29,306 nt of DNA from JANQQZ01 sp039187315 (GCA_039187315.1 JBCCZQ010000040.1:1-29306), one strand, 5' to 3'; positions 1 to 6,850 are shown, counted from the first letter of the stretch. Notes: generated by a model from the sequence alone, not told the origin. Program-made: numbers and translations.

Positions 1-2
1 AC

Positions 3-125
3 GTGTCTCCGTCCCTGCGGATCAAGGCGGCAGAAATCTATGGGCCGGACAAGGCAGATATCGCAGCGTGGGAATGCACCGAGTGCTGTATGCCGGGAGA
101 CTGTCCACTTTGCGGAGCCGACTGA
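3..125 (+). CDS. C-terminal part of a small zinc-ribbon-like protein (5' end off or at window edge)
   Basis: An open frame enters from the left edge and stops with TGA at 123-125. It reads about 40 residues and ends in WECTECCMPGDCPLCGAD, with two CxxC pairs near the terminus, a pattern that can bind zinc. The first in-frame codon in the window is GTG at 3, but no ribosome site can be judged there, so the gene probably begins upstream. It lies upstream of and on the same strand as the phage-like operon. I do not recognise a family. Confidence 0.5.
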   Translation: MSPSLRIKAAEIYGPDKADIAAWECTECCMPGDCPLCGAD

Positions 126-131
126 CGCACA

Positions 132-150
132 CCCCGCCGCATGGGCGGGG
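132..150 (+). terminator. GC-rich hairpin after the first partial gene
   Basis: CCCCGCC at 132-138 pairs with GGCGGGG at 144-150 around a five-base loop, 6 bases after the stop codon of the preceding frame. There is no T-run after it, so it may be a weak terminator or an RNA processing structure. The 58 bases between it and the next gene also hold a direct repeat CTGATAG at 168-174 and 178-184. Confidence 0.3.
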
Positions 151-208
151 AGGGGCTTGCTCTCGATCTGATAGAAACTGATAGCAAAACGAGAGGAAGG
201 GTGACGAC

Positions 209-331
209 GTGTTAGGGCATATCTACTGCATCATCGTTCACCGGCTACTTGGTTTCTGGAGAGTGACTCGCACGTACTACGCAGGCCCCGACAGCTACAG
301 GTGTACCAAGTGCGGTAGGGAGCACAACTAA
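209..331 (+). CDS. Small hydrophobic protein with C-terminal CxxC
   Basis: This 40-residue frame begins with GTG at 209 and has a good ribosome site, AGGAAGG at 194-200, eight bases upstream. The first half is hydrophobic (YCIIVHRLLGFW) and could dip into the membrane. The end is RCTKCGREHN, a single CxxC pair. Its TAA overlaps the next ATG by one base (TAATG), so the two genes are probably translationally coupled. Coding is supported by the ribosome site and coupling, not by homology I can name. It opens the dense rightward operon of the element. Confidence 0.5.
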   Translation: MLGHIYCIIVHRLLGFWRVTRTYYAGPDSYRCTKCGREHN

Positions 332-747
332 TGACAAACAGCGCCGACACCGACGCCTTCGCCCACTACTTCGAGCACCACCAAGACGGGTGGCCGGTGG
401 TGGATGGGTGGAACAACGACCGTGGTTGCTGGGCGTCATGGTATCTTGACACGTTCAAAAAACCGTCAGATGCACCGGCACACTGGCATAGGCGGGGTTA
501 TGACCTTGTCGGCTTGTCTGAAGAATTTTTGCCCCCCGAACCCATCGACATTCAGGCCCTGACCGGGCTGCTGGTGGTGGAGCTGGCGAAGAAATACGGA
601 TGCGTATTGCTTTACGACACAAGAGAGCTGGAGTGGCAAATACAAGACAATGAGTGCGACCGGGTGGCCAGCGGCGAACTGCCACTCAGCACCGCAGTCG
701 ACGCCTGGATGCAGATCCACGGCCTACCGGAGGCTTCGAAGGCATGA
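331..747 (+). CDS. Hypothetical phage protein, 138 aa
   Basis: An acidic soluble protein of unknown function. The N-terminal half is rich in aromatic and histidine residues (HYFEHHQDGW, WASWYLDTF, HWHRRGYDL); the second half looks like a small alpha/beta fold (TGLLVVELAKKYGCVLLYDTRE). No signal peptide or membrane segment is seen. It starts at the ATG that overlaps the preceding stop and ends in an ATGA overlap with the next gene, so it sits within a coupled operon. I do not recognise the family; the frame is real by its context, length and coupling. Confidence 0.7.
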   Translation: MTNSADTDAFAHYFEHHQDGWPVVDGWNNDRGCWASWYLDTFKKPSDAPAHWHRRGYDLVGLSEEFLPPEPIDIQALTGLLVVELAKKYGCVLLYDTRELEWQIQDNECDRVASGELPLSTAVDAWMQIHGLPEASKA

Positions 748-1256
748 CCACCAAGATGGAAGCCGTCGAGAACCAGCGCGTCGTCAACGAGTGGTGCCGC
801 ACGCTCGGCGCTGTCCGACGCCGCTGCGCCGCCGCCGGCATCGACGACACCGTCGTTCTCAACGAGCACGCGATGAGGCTCCTGTCCCTCGACGACAGAT
901 CCATCAAAGAGATCGAAAACGCGGCGGTCCGCCGCCGGCACTCTCGCAGCTCCGCCGCGATGGCCGCGCTGCTCCGGGGCGAGATCGACAGCGACGCGGC
1001 GGTCTTCGAGGAAGACGGCGTTGTCCGCAGGGGCCGGGTCTGCGTCGAGCTGCCCGAGGCGTACTACCGCGGCGACGGCAGGGTCTCGTCGTGCGGCCGG
1101 ACCTGGCTCGAGGGCGCGGCGGCGGGCCTCCGGGATGAGCCGCCGAGCTGCCCGTTCCACGAGGTGCGGACGGACGGCATCTCCAACAGGAGCGCAAGGT
1201 CGTGGCACGAGGGCCACGCGGCGGCGGTGGAGGCCGCCAAGGAGTCGCTCAAGTGA
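744..1256 (+). CDS. Hypothetical phage protein, 170 aa
   Basis: The start chosen is ATG 744, which overlaps the preceding stop as ATGA. The open frame extends further left, but that part lies inside the previous gene. The protein begins MTTKMEAVENQRVVNEW, is charged and helical in its first 90 residues, and has a C-terminal part with several cysteines and histidines (SSCGRTW, SCPFHEVR, SWHEGH) that could bind a metal, which is inference only. It ends in a GTGA overlap with the next gene. No family recognised. Confidence 0.7.
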   Translation: MTTKMEAVENQRVVNEWCRTLGAVRRRCAAAGIDDTVVLNEHAMRLLSLDDRSIKEIENAAVRRRHSRSSAAMAALLRGEIDSDAAVFEEDGVVRRGRVCVELPEAYYRGDGRVSSCGRTWLEGAAAGLRDEPPSCPFHEVRTDGISNRSARSWHEGHAAAVEAAKESLK

Positions 1257-1537
1257 AGGACTACATCGGCAAGGCGTCGGCCATCGTCGAGGACCGCGGC
1301 GCCGCGTACGGGTCGCCGTCGGGCAACCACGGCTGCACGGCCGAGCTCTGGAACGCGTTCCTGCGCCGCAAGCACGGCGTCTCGATCGAGCTGACGCCGC
1401 GCGATGTCTGCACGCTCATGGTGCTCCAGAAGGTCTCGCGCGACGCGTTCATGCCCAAGGATGACAACTGGATCGACGTCATCGGCTACGCCGCGAACGT
1501 CGGCATGATCGAGGACGACAAGGAGGGCGACGCGTGA
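1253..1537 (+). CDS. DUF6378-like phage protein
   Basis: The start is GTG 1253, overlapping the previous TGA as GTGA; the longer open frame upstream lies inside the previous gene. The 94-residue protein carries the pattern I associate with DUF6378: a DRG-AAYGSP segment (DR..YGSP), an ELWNAFL segment, and TPRDVCTLMVLQKVSR followed by DDNWIDVIGYAA near the C-terminus. This family is common in tailed phages; its biochemical role is not established to my knowledge. It is coupled to a nucleoside-processing-like gene immediately downstream, so a role in nucleotide metabolism is possible but inferred from neighbourhood alone. Confidence 0.75.
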   Translation: MKDYIGKASAIVEDRGAAYGSPSGNHGCTAELWNAFLRRKHGVSIELTPRDVCTLMVLQKVSRDAFMPKDDNWIDVIGYAANVGMIEDDKEGDA

Positions 1538-1902
1538 CCAAGCCCGTCGTCTACATGGCATGCCCCTACTCGATCGGGCACGTGAACCAGAACGTCCACG
1601 ACGCATGCATGCTCTGGAACGCGCTGCGGATCGAGGGCGTCGTCATCCCGATCAACCCGCTGTGGTCGCACGTCCAGGACACGGTCCGCCCGATCCCGTA
1701 CTCGGCGTGGCTGCGGTACGACCTCGAGCTGATCGCGTCGGGCGCGGTGCACGCGGTGCTCCGCTGCTTCCCGCAGGTCGAGAGCAAGGGGGCCGACGCG
1801 GAGATCGAGCACGCCCACCGGCTCGGCATCCCGGTCTTCTTCGCGCAGCGGGACCTGTACGAGTGGGCGGAGTCGAGATCGGCCGGCGCGGCGACGACAT
1901 GA
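1534..1902 (+). CDS. Nucleoside 2-deoxyribosyltransferase-like / DUF4406-like protein
   Basis: A 122-residue protein starting with GTG 1534 (GTGA overlap with the preceding gene). It shows the N-terminal strand and loop VVYMACPYS, then GHVNQNVHDACMLWNALR, a central IPINPLW, and the late ESKGADAEIEHAHRLGIPVF segment, where the acidic residues lie near where this superfamily keeps its active-site acid. Proteins of this fold cleave or transfer deoxyribose on nucleosides, or are uncharacterised relatives (DUF4406). Catalysis here is not shown. Phages use such genes in nucleotide salvage or modified-base pathways. It sits directly after the DUF6378-like gene. Confidence 0.65.
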   Translation: MTKPVVYMACPYSIGHVNQNVHDACMLWNALRIEGVVIPINPLWSHVQDTVRPIPYSAWLRYDLELIASGAVHAVLRCFPQVESKGADAEIEHAHRLGIPVFFAQRDLYEWAESRSAGAATT

Positions 1903-1917
1903 GCGAAAGGGAAGCGG

Positions 1918-2208
1918 ATGAAGAGGTATTCGGAACAGACGTACGCAGAGAAAAGCCGGCAGGGATGGTGCCGGGGAGACGGCCAATTTCCGAGTGTCGA
2001 GCAGCTCACTCTCGGATGCCTCCAGCGCATCGCAGACGCGACCGAATCGATGGCCAAGAGCCACGACGAGATGGAGGAAAAGCTCCGCCTCGCCAGGAAT
2101 AGCCGTGACTACTGGAGAAAACGCGCTGAGCGTGCCGAGCGATCCAACCAGGCGCTCCGGGGCGTAGTGACCCGTGTTCGTCGCAATGCCGACAAGGCGA
2201 ACGCGTAG
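1918..2208 (+). CDS. Small coiled-coil phage protein, 96 aa
   Basis: The start ATG 1918 follows a purine-rich ribosome site (AAAGGGAAG at about 1904-1912). Residues 40-90 form a charged heptad-like helix (SHDEMEEKLRLARNSRDYW, then KRAERAERSNQALR), so a coiled coil is likely. The N-terminus (YAEKSRQGWCRGDGQFPSVE) is a separate short segment. This is the only gene in the operon with a real gap in front of it (15 bases). No family is recognised and there is no membrane segment. Confidence 0.7.
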   Translation: MKRYSEQTYAEKSRQGWCRGDGQFPSVEQLTLGCLQRIADATESMAKSHDEMEEKLRLARNSRDYWRKRAERAERSNQALRGVVTRVRRNADKANA

Positions 2209-2210
2209 CG

Positions 2211-3572
2211 ATGCCCGCCAAACCACTCAGCGACGCCGAGCTCCAGGACGCCGCCAGGCTCTACCAGCGGCACGGCAGCGTCGTCAGCGCCGCCCGGGAG
2301 GCCGGCATCAACGAGTCCACGTTCGGCCACCGCATCAAGCAGGCCGAAGAGCGGGGGTTCCTCCGCCGGAAGCACACCAAGCGCCCCGATCCCGGGGCCG
2401 GACTAGGCGCGGTCGAGGACCAGTACCAGCGCAGGACCGCCGAAGACGGCAGCATCACCGTCTACTCGCTCTCGCCCCAGATCCGCACCCTCGACGAGCT
2501 GATCGCCTACGCCGAGGTCGACACGGAACTCTTCGAGGTCGCCTCGCACAAGGCCGGGACCTACCAGGCGCAGCGCGCCAAGGACAAGGGCCCCGGGTTC
2601 GAGACCGTCACGCTCTACAAGATCGACGCGACGTTCCGCCCTCGCAAGGACGCCGACCAGAGGGCCTCGTTCCGGGCGTTCCTCGACGGATTGGGCGACC
2701 CGAGGCCGCTTCCGGCCCCGAAGCGCGCCAAATCACGATCGAAACGGGCCAGGCCGGTGCTCCTGGAGCTCTCGCTGCCGGATATCCACGTCGGCAAGCT
2801 CGCCTGGGCGCCCGAAACCGGCGAGAACTACGACATCGACCTCGCGACGGGCCTCTACCTGCGCGCGATCGACGGCCTGACGGCCCGTTTCGAGCACCTG
2901 CGGCCCCAGATCGGCTCGATCCTGCTCCCGACGGGCAACGACCTGCTGCACATCGACTCGATCGAGAACACCACGACCGCCGGGACGCGGCAGGACCTCG
3001 ATTCGCGGTGGCAGAAGTGCTTCGTCGCCGCCCTGGACATGCTCGACGACGCGATCCGGCGGCTCCGGGAGATCGCGCCGGTCCGCATCCCGATCATCCC
3101 GGGCAACCACGACACGATGGGGACGTTCCACCTGGGCGTCGCTCTCGAGCGGCGCTGGCGGGGCGACCGGCACGTCGATGTCGACAACGCGCCGACGACG
3201 AGGAAGTACATCCGGCACGGGGCCTGCCTCATCGGCTTCACCCACGGCGACAAGGAGAAGCACGCCGACCTGCCCCTGATCATGGCCGAAGAGCGCCCGA
3301 AGGACTACACGGCCTGCCGGTGGCGCGAGTGGCACCTCGGTCACCTGCACAAGTCGAACCTGCGCGTCTACACCGCCGGCGACACGCACAAGGGCGTCGG
3401 TGTGCGGATCCTGCCCTCGCTCAGCGGCACCGACGCGTGGCACTACCAGAAGGGCTACGTCCGCGGGGTGCGGGCGGCCGAGGCGTTCGCCTGGCACGAG
3501 ACCGACGGGCTGCTGCTCAGCGGCCAGTGGCGTCCGGAACCGGCGACAGACACGGAAGGAGCGGTGGCGTGA
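2211..3572 (+). CDS. HTH-metallophosphoesterase fusion protein (phage type)
   Basis: A 453-residue protein with two parts. Residues 1-50 read as a helix-turn-helix (VSAAREAGINESTFGHRIK). Residues 183-440 are a calcineurin-like phosphoesterase with the usual metal-binding motifs in order: D191-x-H193, GND at 242-244 with H247, GNHD at 298-301, H345-G, and GHLH at 377-380. These enzymes use two metal ions to cleave phosphodiesters or phosphomonoesters, but the substrate cannot be read from sequence. The HTH suggests it acts on or near DNA. The start is ATG 2211, two bases after the previous stop. It overlaps the next gene as GTGA. Similar fusions occur in phages with unknown role. Confidence 0.85.
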   Translation: MPAKPLSDAELQDAARLYQRHGSVVSAAREAGINESTFGHRIKQAEERGFLRRKHTKRPDPGAGLGAVEDQYQRRTAEDGSITVYSLSPQIRTLDELIAYAEVDTELFEVASHKAGTYQAQRAKDKGPGFETVTLYKIDATFRPRKDADQRASFRAFLDGLGDPRPLPAPKRAKSRSKRARPVLLELSLPDIHVGKLAWAPETGENYDIDLATGLYLRAIDGLTARFEHLRPQIGSILLPTGNDLLHIDSIENTTTAGTRQDLDSRWQKCFVAALDMLDDAIRRLREIAPVRIPIIPGNHDTMGTFHLGVALERRWRGDRHVDVDNAPTTRKYIRHGACLIGFTHGDKEKHADLPLIMAEERPKDYTACRWREWHLGHLHKSNLRVYTAGDTHKGVGVRILPSLSGTDAWHYQKGYVRGVRAAEAFAWHETDGLLLSGQWRPEPATDTEGAVA

Positions 3573-3895
3573 CCCAGCCGAGCCGCCTCCGCTTCGGCCA
3601 CCGGACGATCCGCGTCGACTTCACCAGCGCCCTGCCCGCCGACACCCAGGGCCACGGCGACCACGACGCCCACCTGATCGCGATCTCGAGCCAGCTCGAC
3701 GGACCCGACGCCGCCCTGACCCTCGTCCACGAGCTCCTCCACATCGCCATCGCCCGAGCCGGCGGCGCCGCGGCGCTGGGCATCGACGAGACCACCGAAG
3801 AGCGGATCGTCTCGATCCTCTCCGACGCGCTGGCCGAAGCCGTCAGCCGGAACAAGGCCGCCGCCGAGTGGGCGGTGGGGGAGATGGCGGGCTGA
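3569..3895 (+). CDS. Small HExxH putative metallopeptidase (phage type)
   Basis: GTG 3569 overlaps the phosphoesterase stop as GTGA; the much longer open frame upstream is a shadow of that gene. The 108-residue protein carries HELLH at residues 54-58, the zinc-binding and catalytic core of gluzincin-type peptidases, then ETTEERIVSILSDALAE, where the glutamates at about 77-78 may give the third ligand. Small phage proteins of this shape are frequent and their targets are unknown. There is no signal peptide, so it should act in the cytoplasm. Confidence 0.75.
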   Translation: MTQPSRLRFGHRTIRVDFTSALPADTQGHGDHDAHLIAISSQLDGPDAALTLVHELLHIAIARAGGAAALGIDETTEERIVSILSDALAEAVSRNKAAAEWAVGEMAG

Positions 3896-4128
3896 TGCCC
3901 GCCCCCCGACGCACGCGACGCTGCCCGAGGTGCTACGGCTCCGGAGAGATCGCCGTCGTCCCCGAACCCGACTCCCATTTCGCCGGCCAGGCCTACGAGA
4001 TCGTCGCGTGTCCACGCTGCGGCGGCTCAGGCCGCGTCTACGCCGCTCCGGTCCGAAACCGACCCAGGAGCCGTCCGGAACACCAGGCCGCGAGAGGCGG
4101 CGAGGAGAGCGCCCTGTGGAGCGAATGA
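3895..4128 (+). CDS. DnaJ-type CxxCxGxG zinc protein, 77 aa
   Basis: It begins at the ATG of a TGATG overlap and contains two CxxCxGxG motifs, CPRCYGSG (cysteines 10 and 13) and CPRCGGSG (cysteines 39 and 42), about 26 residues apart. This is one zinc centre of the DnaJ cysteine-rich domain, here as a free-standing small protein. The C-terminal 30 residues are basic and probably disordered. Role unknown: zinc binding is a firm expectation, chaperone or DNA contact is guesswork. Confidence 0.7.
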   Translation: MPAPRRTRRCPRCYGSGEIAVVPEPDSHFAGQAYEIVACPRCGGSGRVYAAPVRNRPRSRPEHQAARGGEESALWSE

Positions 4129-4349
4129 GCGAGAATTTGCACCAGACCCCCATCTCCGACCTCGCGGACGCTCTCGACAAGGCCGGACGTCACGCCCCTG
4201 AGCGGCTCCTTTCGCCGGCGGAGGTCCGGGAGCTCACCAGGACGTTCTACAGGTTCAGCGGATTCCCAGCCTGGGCCATGCGGTCACGGGCGGGTTCCGC
4301 CGAGAAGCACCCCCGAATTTTTGGTGCGGAGCATCGTGGGGGTGATTGA
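4125..4349 (+). CDS. Hypothetical phage protein, last gene of the packed operon
   Basis: ATG 4125 overlaps the preceding TGA (ATGA). The 74-residue product is helical at the N-terminus (ISDLADALDKAGRHAPERL) and has a short conserved-looking segment, SPAEVRELTRTFYRFSGFP. Composition changes at about 4290, and the last twenty or so codons run into the unusual C-rich stretch that follows, so the C-terminus may not be under selection. No family recognised. Confidence 0.5.
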   Translation: MSENLHQTPISDLADALDKAGRHAPERLLSPAEVRELTRTFYRFSGFPAWAMRSRAGSAEKHPRIFGAEHRGGD

Positions 4350-4850
4350 TCCACCGTCGAGCCCCCCCGGCCCCCCGGTGCCCCCCCTCCAGCCCTCGTC
4401 ACGGCCTCTAGGCGACGCCCGCGTCCTACACAGACGCCGACAACCCGCTCTCACTAGGTCTAGGGCTCGATTCGACTGCTCCCCTGCCGCACCGGTGCCG
4501 CCTCAGGCCTTCGCTCTGCCCCTCGGTCCGCTCTCCGTGGCCGTGGGGAGCCTGTTTTCTCCGCCCGTGTCCATGTGTGTATCCCCCCACCCCCACACCA
4601 GAATCAACACTTCGACACGAGCAGTTGGAGAAGGACTCTCCTCCTCACGCCAGCCCAGCCCAGCCACACTCCCGCCCCAGTACCGCACCGCACCGGCGCC
4701 CCTCAGCGTCGGCCTGGGCTCTGGTACTGGCTCTCGGCTGCGCGGTGTCGGAGTTCGAGGCTGAGGCTGAGGCCGGAGGCGGTGGCTCTGGGCTCTGTCT
4801 CGGGGGCTGTTCTCTGCCTCGTTCTAGGGCTCCGCCTTCATACTACTGTC
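4350..4850 (+). other. A-poor, C/G-tract-rich stretch without a convincing gene
   Basis: About 500 bases of strange composition. The + strand is rich in C-tracts at first (runs of six and seven C around 4360-4390, and again at about 4580-4595), then moves to GGCTCTGG- and GAGGCT-type short repeats (about 4700-4815). A is scarce throughout. Several open frames cross it, but their translations are low-complexity Pro/Ser/Arg and none has a ribosome site that I trust. It separates the packed operon from the membrane-protein genes. It might be a replication, packaging or regulatory region, or a noncoding RNA; the sequence does not decide. Confidence 0.5.
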
Positions 4851-4853
4851 CAC

Positions 4854-4886
4854 CTTAGCGAACGCTAAGCAAAATTCGCACGAATT
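4854..4886. promoter_or_regulatory. Two adjacent palindromes, candidate operator
   Basis: CTTAGCG (4854-4860), AA, CGCTAAG (4863-4869) is a 7-2-7 palindrome. It is followed by AATTCG (4873-4878), CA, CGAATT (4881-4886), a 6-2-6 palindrome. Their centres are 18 bases apart, so two dimers could bind on nearly the same face of DNA. A TTGACT hexamer starts 5 bases later at 4891, but I see no clear -10 partner. They lie about 100 bases upstream of the membrane-protein genes, a plausible phage repressor site. Confidence 0.45.
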
Positions 4887-4982
4887 CGCCTTGACTGAGG
4901 GGGTGGTTTTGGGGAGGATTTAGGGCGGTTGCGGGTGCCGTACAGGGGTTGAACTTGGGGCTCGGATCGATGAGACTAGGGT

Positions 4983-5291
4983 ATGGAAGAACTGCGGATC
5001 GTCGGGCTGATGCTGGTCTTTTGGCTGGTAGGCGGCGCCATCATGGGAGCCATTGTCAGGTACGTCGCGTGGCTTCTCGTGCTCGTTGCGATGGATCTCA
5101 GGAAGCCCAAGGACGGCGGCGACAACGCGGAGGCGAAGTCCAGGGTCTTCGGGAAGCTGGTCCTGTGGCCGGCCCACGAGAAGGGCAGCAGGGGCGTTGT
5201 CCAGATCCTCGGCTACGTGCTGATCACTGCCATCATCGCTTCGGCGACGAGCGTTGTAGTGGCCGTAGTCCGGTTCTTGGTGGGCGGGTAG
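4983..5291 (+). CDS. Small membrane protein, 102 aa, related to the next gene
   Basis: Two hydrophobic spans are visible, about residues 8-37 (long, perhaps a hairpin or one oblique helix) and 73-100, joined by a charged loop (DLRKPKDGGDNAEAKSR). From WLVGG (residue 15) to the WP at 62-63 it aligns without gaps to the corresponding part of the downstream protein, so the two are homologues. The ribosome site is weak (AGGG only two bases before ATG 4983), so the start could be slightly different. Function unknown; it belongs with the 389-residue protein downstream. Confidence 0.65.
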   Translation: MEELRIVGLMLVFWLVGGAIMGAIVRYVAWLLVLVAMDLRKPKDGGDNAEAKSRVFGKLVLWPAHEKGSRGVVQILGYVLITAIIASATSVVVAVVRFLVGG

Positions 5292-5352
5292 TCCGAATGG
5301 AAGTGCGTGAGCTCATCGGGCGAGGGATCCAGTTCTAGGGTGAGGCTTGGGT

Positions 5353-6522
5353 ATGCAAGACCACGCATCTCGTATAGCAACTGTCACTGACCCGATCGCG
5401 GCCCGCGCTGCGGCCGAGGACGCCGAGATAGGCCTGGCCGACACTTTCGACTTGCTCGCTGACACGAACTGGATGACTGATGGACTCGGCATCCCGGTCA
5501 TTCAGTTCATCGCTATCCAGTTCTTGATCTGGCTGGTCGGCGGGTTTGCCTTGGGCTTCGTTGCTCGCGTCGGGGCGTTCCTCCCGGCTCTGCCGCTGCT
5601 TGCATTCAGAGACCGGAAGAACGGTCAGGATCTAGAGCAGGCCGCGTCATCGCTCATGAACACCGTCGCCTTCTGGCCCTTGACCAAGGCGAAGCGCAAG
5701 AGCTTCCGCGGCGTGTTCTGGTTCATCGCCCTGACCGCGTCCATCGGGTCGATCACGGCCGGAGCTATCGCATACACGAAGATGACCGTCCCATTTCACA
5801 CGATGGAATTCGACTGGTACGTTTCGAGTGACCCGGTGTTCCAGCGTCCCGAGGTGACAGCCCAAACGACCGTTGAAGCCGCGTCCTGGCTCTTTTTGTT
5901 CCAGCGTCGGCTTCAAAAAGCAAGCCACATGTCTTCTGTCGAGTTCGAGCACGACGAGGACTTCAATCTCTTTGAACTGTCTAAAGAAAAGTTTGATCGG
6001 GTCATCGGTGGGCTTTCACCTGAATTTATTTCTTTGGTAGCCGAATCGGGCAGCGAGCCAGAAGCGCAATGGCGGAGCAGGTTCTACCGCACCGAAACCG
6101 AGCAGAAGTACACCGTGCTGAAATCTGGGGCCTATGGCAGACGGATTGCCATGGGCTTGGCCATGATCGATCCACTCTCCTCGATCTGGAACCGCTACCC
6201 AGAGGGTTCAAGATACGACACGATCGAATTCGATGATGTCTTCTCGGTTACGGAAGACATATGGGGTGCGAACACCAGGATGCTTGTATTCATCGGCGAG
6301 AGCCTCAGTTTTGGCCTGGTAGTGCGGGTCGTCGTATTCTTTGTGTTTGGCTTCGTCGTCTGGATCTGGAGCAAGCGCACCGGCAAGGACCTTGATCCGG
6401 AGCACACGCCGATGAACTGGCCCGGGCTGCTGATCGAAACCGATCGGATGCAGATATTTGTCTGGGTGCTCGTGACATTCGCGGCGGGCGCGATCTCGCT
6501 CCAGCTCATGAGGGGCTTTTAG
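5353..6522 (+). CDS. Membrane protein with large central soluble domain, unknown function
   Basis: A 389-residue protein. ATG 5353 is chosen over the in-frame TTG 5347 because GGTGAGG (5339-5345) is correctly spaced for it. Hydrophobic spans are near residues 48-84, 120-140, 316-339 and 366-386. Residues about 141-315 form a polar domain with acidic clusters (EFEHDEDFNLFE) between the second and third spans, so it should sit on one side of the membrane. Residues 59-109 match the smaller upstream protein without gaps. G+C and codon choice look lower than in neighbouring operons, consistent with a cargo gene. No family recognised; a membrane-level prophage function such as exclusion of other phages is a guess. 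Confidence 0.75.
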   Translation: MQDHASRIATVTDPIAARAAAEDAEIGLADTFDLLADTNWMTDGLGIPVIQFIAIQFLIWLVGGFALGFVARVGAFLPALPLLAFRDRKNGQDLEQAASSLMNTVAFWPLTKAKRKSFRGVFWFIALTASIGSITAGAIAYTKMTVPFHTMEFDWYVSSDPVFQRPEVTAQTTVEAASWLFLFQRRLQKASHMSSVEFEHDEDFNLFELSKEKFDRVIGGLSPEFISLVAESGSEPEAQWRSRFYRTETEQKYTVLKSGAYGRRIAMGLAMIDPLSSIWNRYPEGSRYDTIEFDDVFSVTEDIWGANTRMLVFIGESLSFGLVVRVVVFFVFGFVVWIWSKRTGKDLDPEHTPMNWPGLLIETDRMQIFVWVLVTFAAGAISLQLMRGF

Positions 6523-6524
6523 TC

Positions 6525-6752
6525 TTGCCGCAACCCAAGCTCTACACAGTCTCGCAGATCGCAGAAGAGATGGGCGTCACGCCTGGGCATGTGCGCAACC
6601 TTGCCAAAGAGCGGGGTGTGGAACCTGTTGTAGTTGCTGGTGTGACGAAGCTGTTCAACGCCGAAGGGAAAGCTGCCATTGCTGCTCCTAGCGGAAAGAA
6701 ATTGGGGCGTCCGCTTGGAGCAAAAAACAAAAAAGGAAAAAATTACCATTGA
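6525..6752 (+). CDS. Small HTH (MerR/excisionase-like) DNA-binding protein with AT-hook-like tail
   Basis: TTG 6525 is preceded by AGGGG at 6511-6515, nine bases upstream. The 75-residue product opens with LYTVSQIAEEMGVTPGHVRN, a MerR/excisionase-type helix-turn-helix, followed by a short wing (VEPVVVAGVTKLFNAEGK). It ends in a basic tail with GRPLGAKNKK, similar to an AT-hook (GRP core). It starts two bases after the membrane-protein gene and could regulate it, act as excisionase, or control the promoter that overlaps its own stop codon. The DNA-binding call is firm; the precise role is inference. Confidence 0.7.
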   Translation: MPQPKLYTVSQIAEEMGVTPGHVRNLAKERGVEPVVVAGVTKLFNAEGKAAIAAPSGKKLGRPLGAKNKKGKNYH

Positions 6753-6777
6753 CAGGCATGGCATTATCCGATACATT
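6749..6777 (+). promoter_or_regulatory. Sigma-70-type promoter TTGACA-17-TACATT
   Basis: A perfect -35 hexamer TTGACA at 6749-6754 overlaps the stop codon of the HTH gene. It is followed after exactly 17 bases by TACATT at 6772-6777, matching four of six -10 positions. Transcription should begin near 6784 and read through the hairpin at 6814-6844 into the gene at 6875. It is the best-looking promoter in the element. Confidence 0.6.
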
Positions 6778-6813
6778 GCCTACAGCGACGCTCACCGCGA
6801 GCGCACAAAAATT

Positions 6814-6850
6814 GCTCCCCGCGATGCTGACACATCCGGGGAGCGCGGAC
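6814..6850 (+). promoter_or_regulatory. Hairpin leader, copy 1
   Basis: GCTCCCCG (6814-6821) pairs with CGGGGAGC (6837-6844) around 15 bases and is followed by GCGGAC. A second copy at 7344-7378 has the same stem length, the same GCGGAC and the same position before a ribosome site and ATGCAGA start, with one compensatory pair change (T6816-A6842 here, C7346-G7370 there). That supports a selected RNA structure in the 5' untranslated region. Confidence 0.55.

Noticed and set aside
2174..3568. Rightward frame over the phosphoesterase gene that reaches the HExxH protein
   Set aside because: Its first 465 codons are Arg/Pro-rich and overlap the phosphoesterase in another frame. Only the part from GTG 3569 is real and is annotated separately.
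4321..4868. Several overlapping open frames in the A-poor region
   Set aside because: All translate to low-complexity Pro/Ser/Arg sequence and lack ribosome sites; the absence of stops follows from the scarcity of A.
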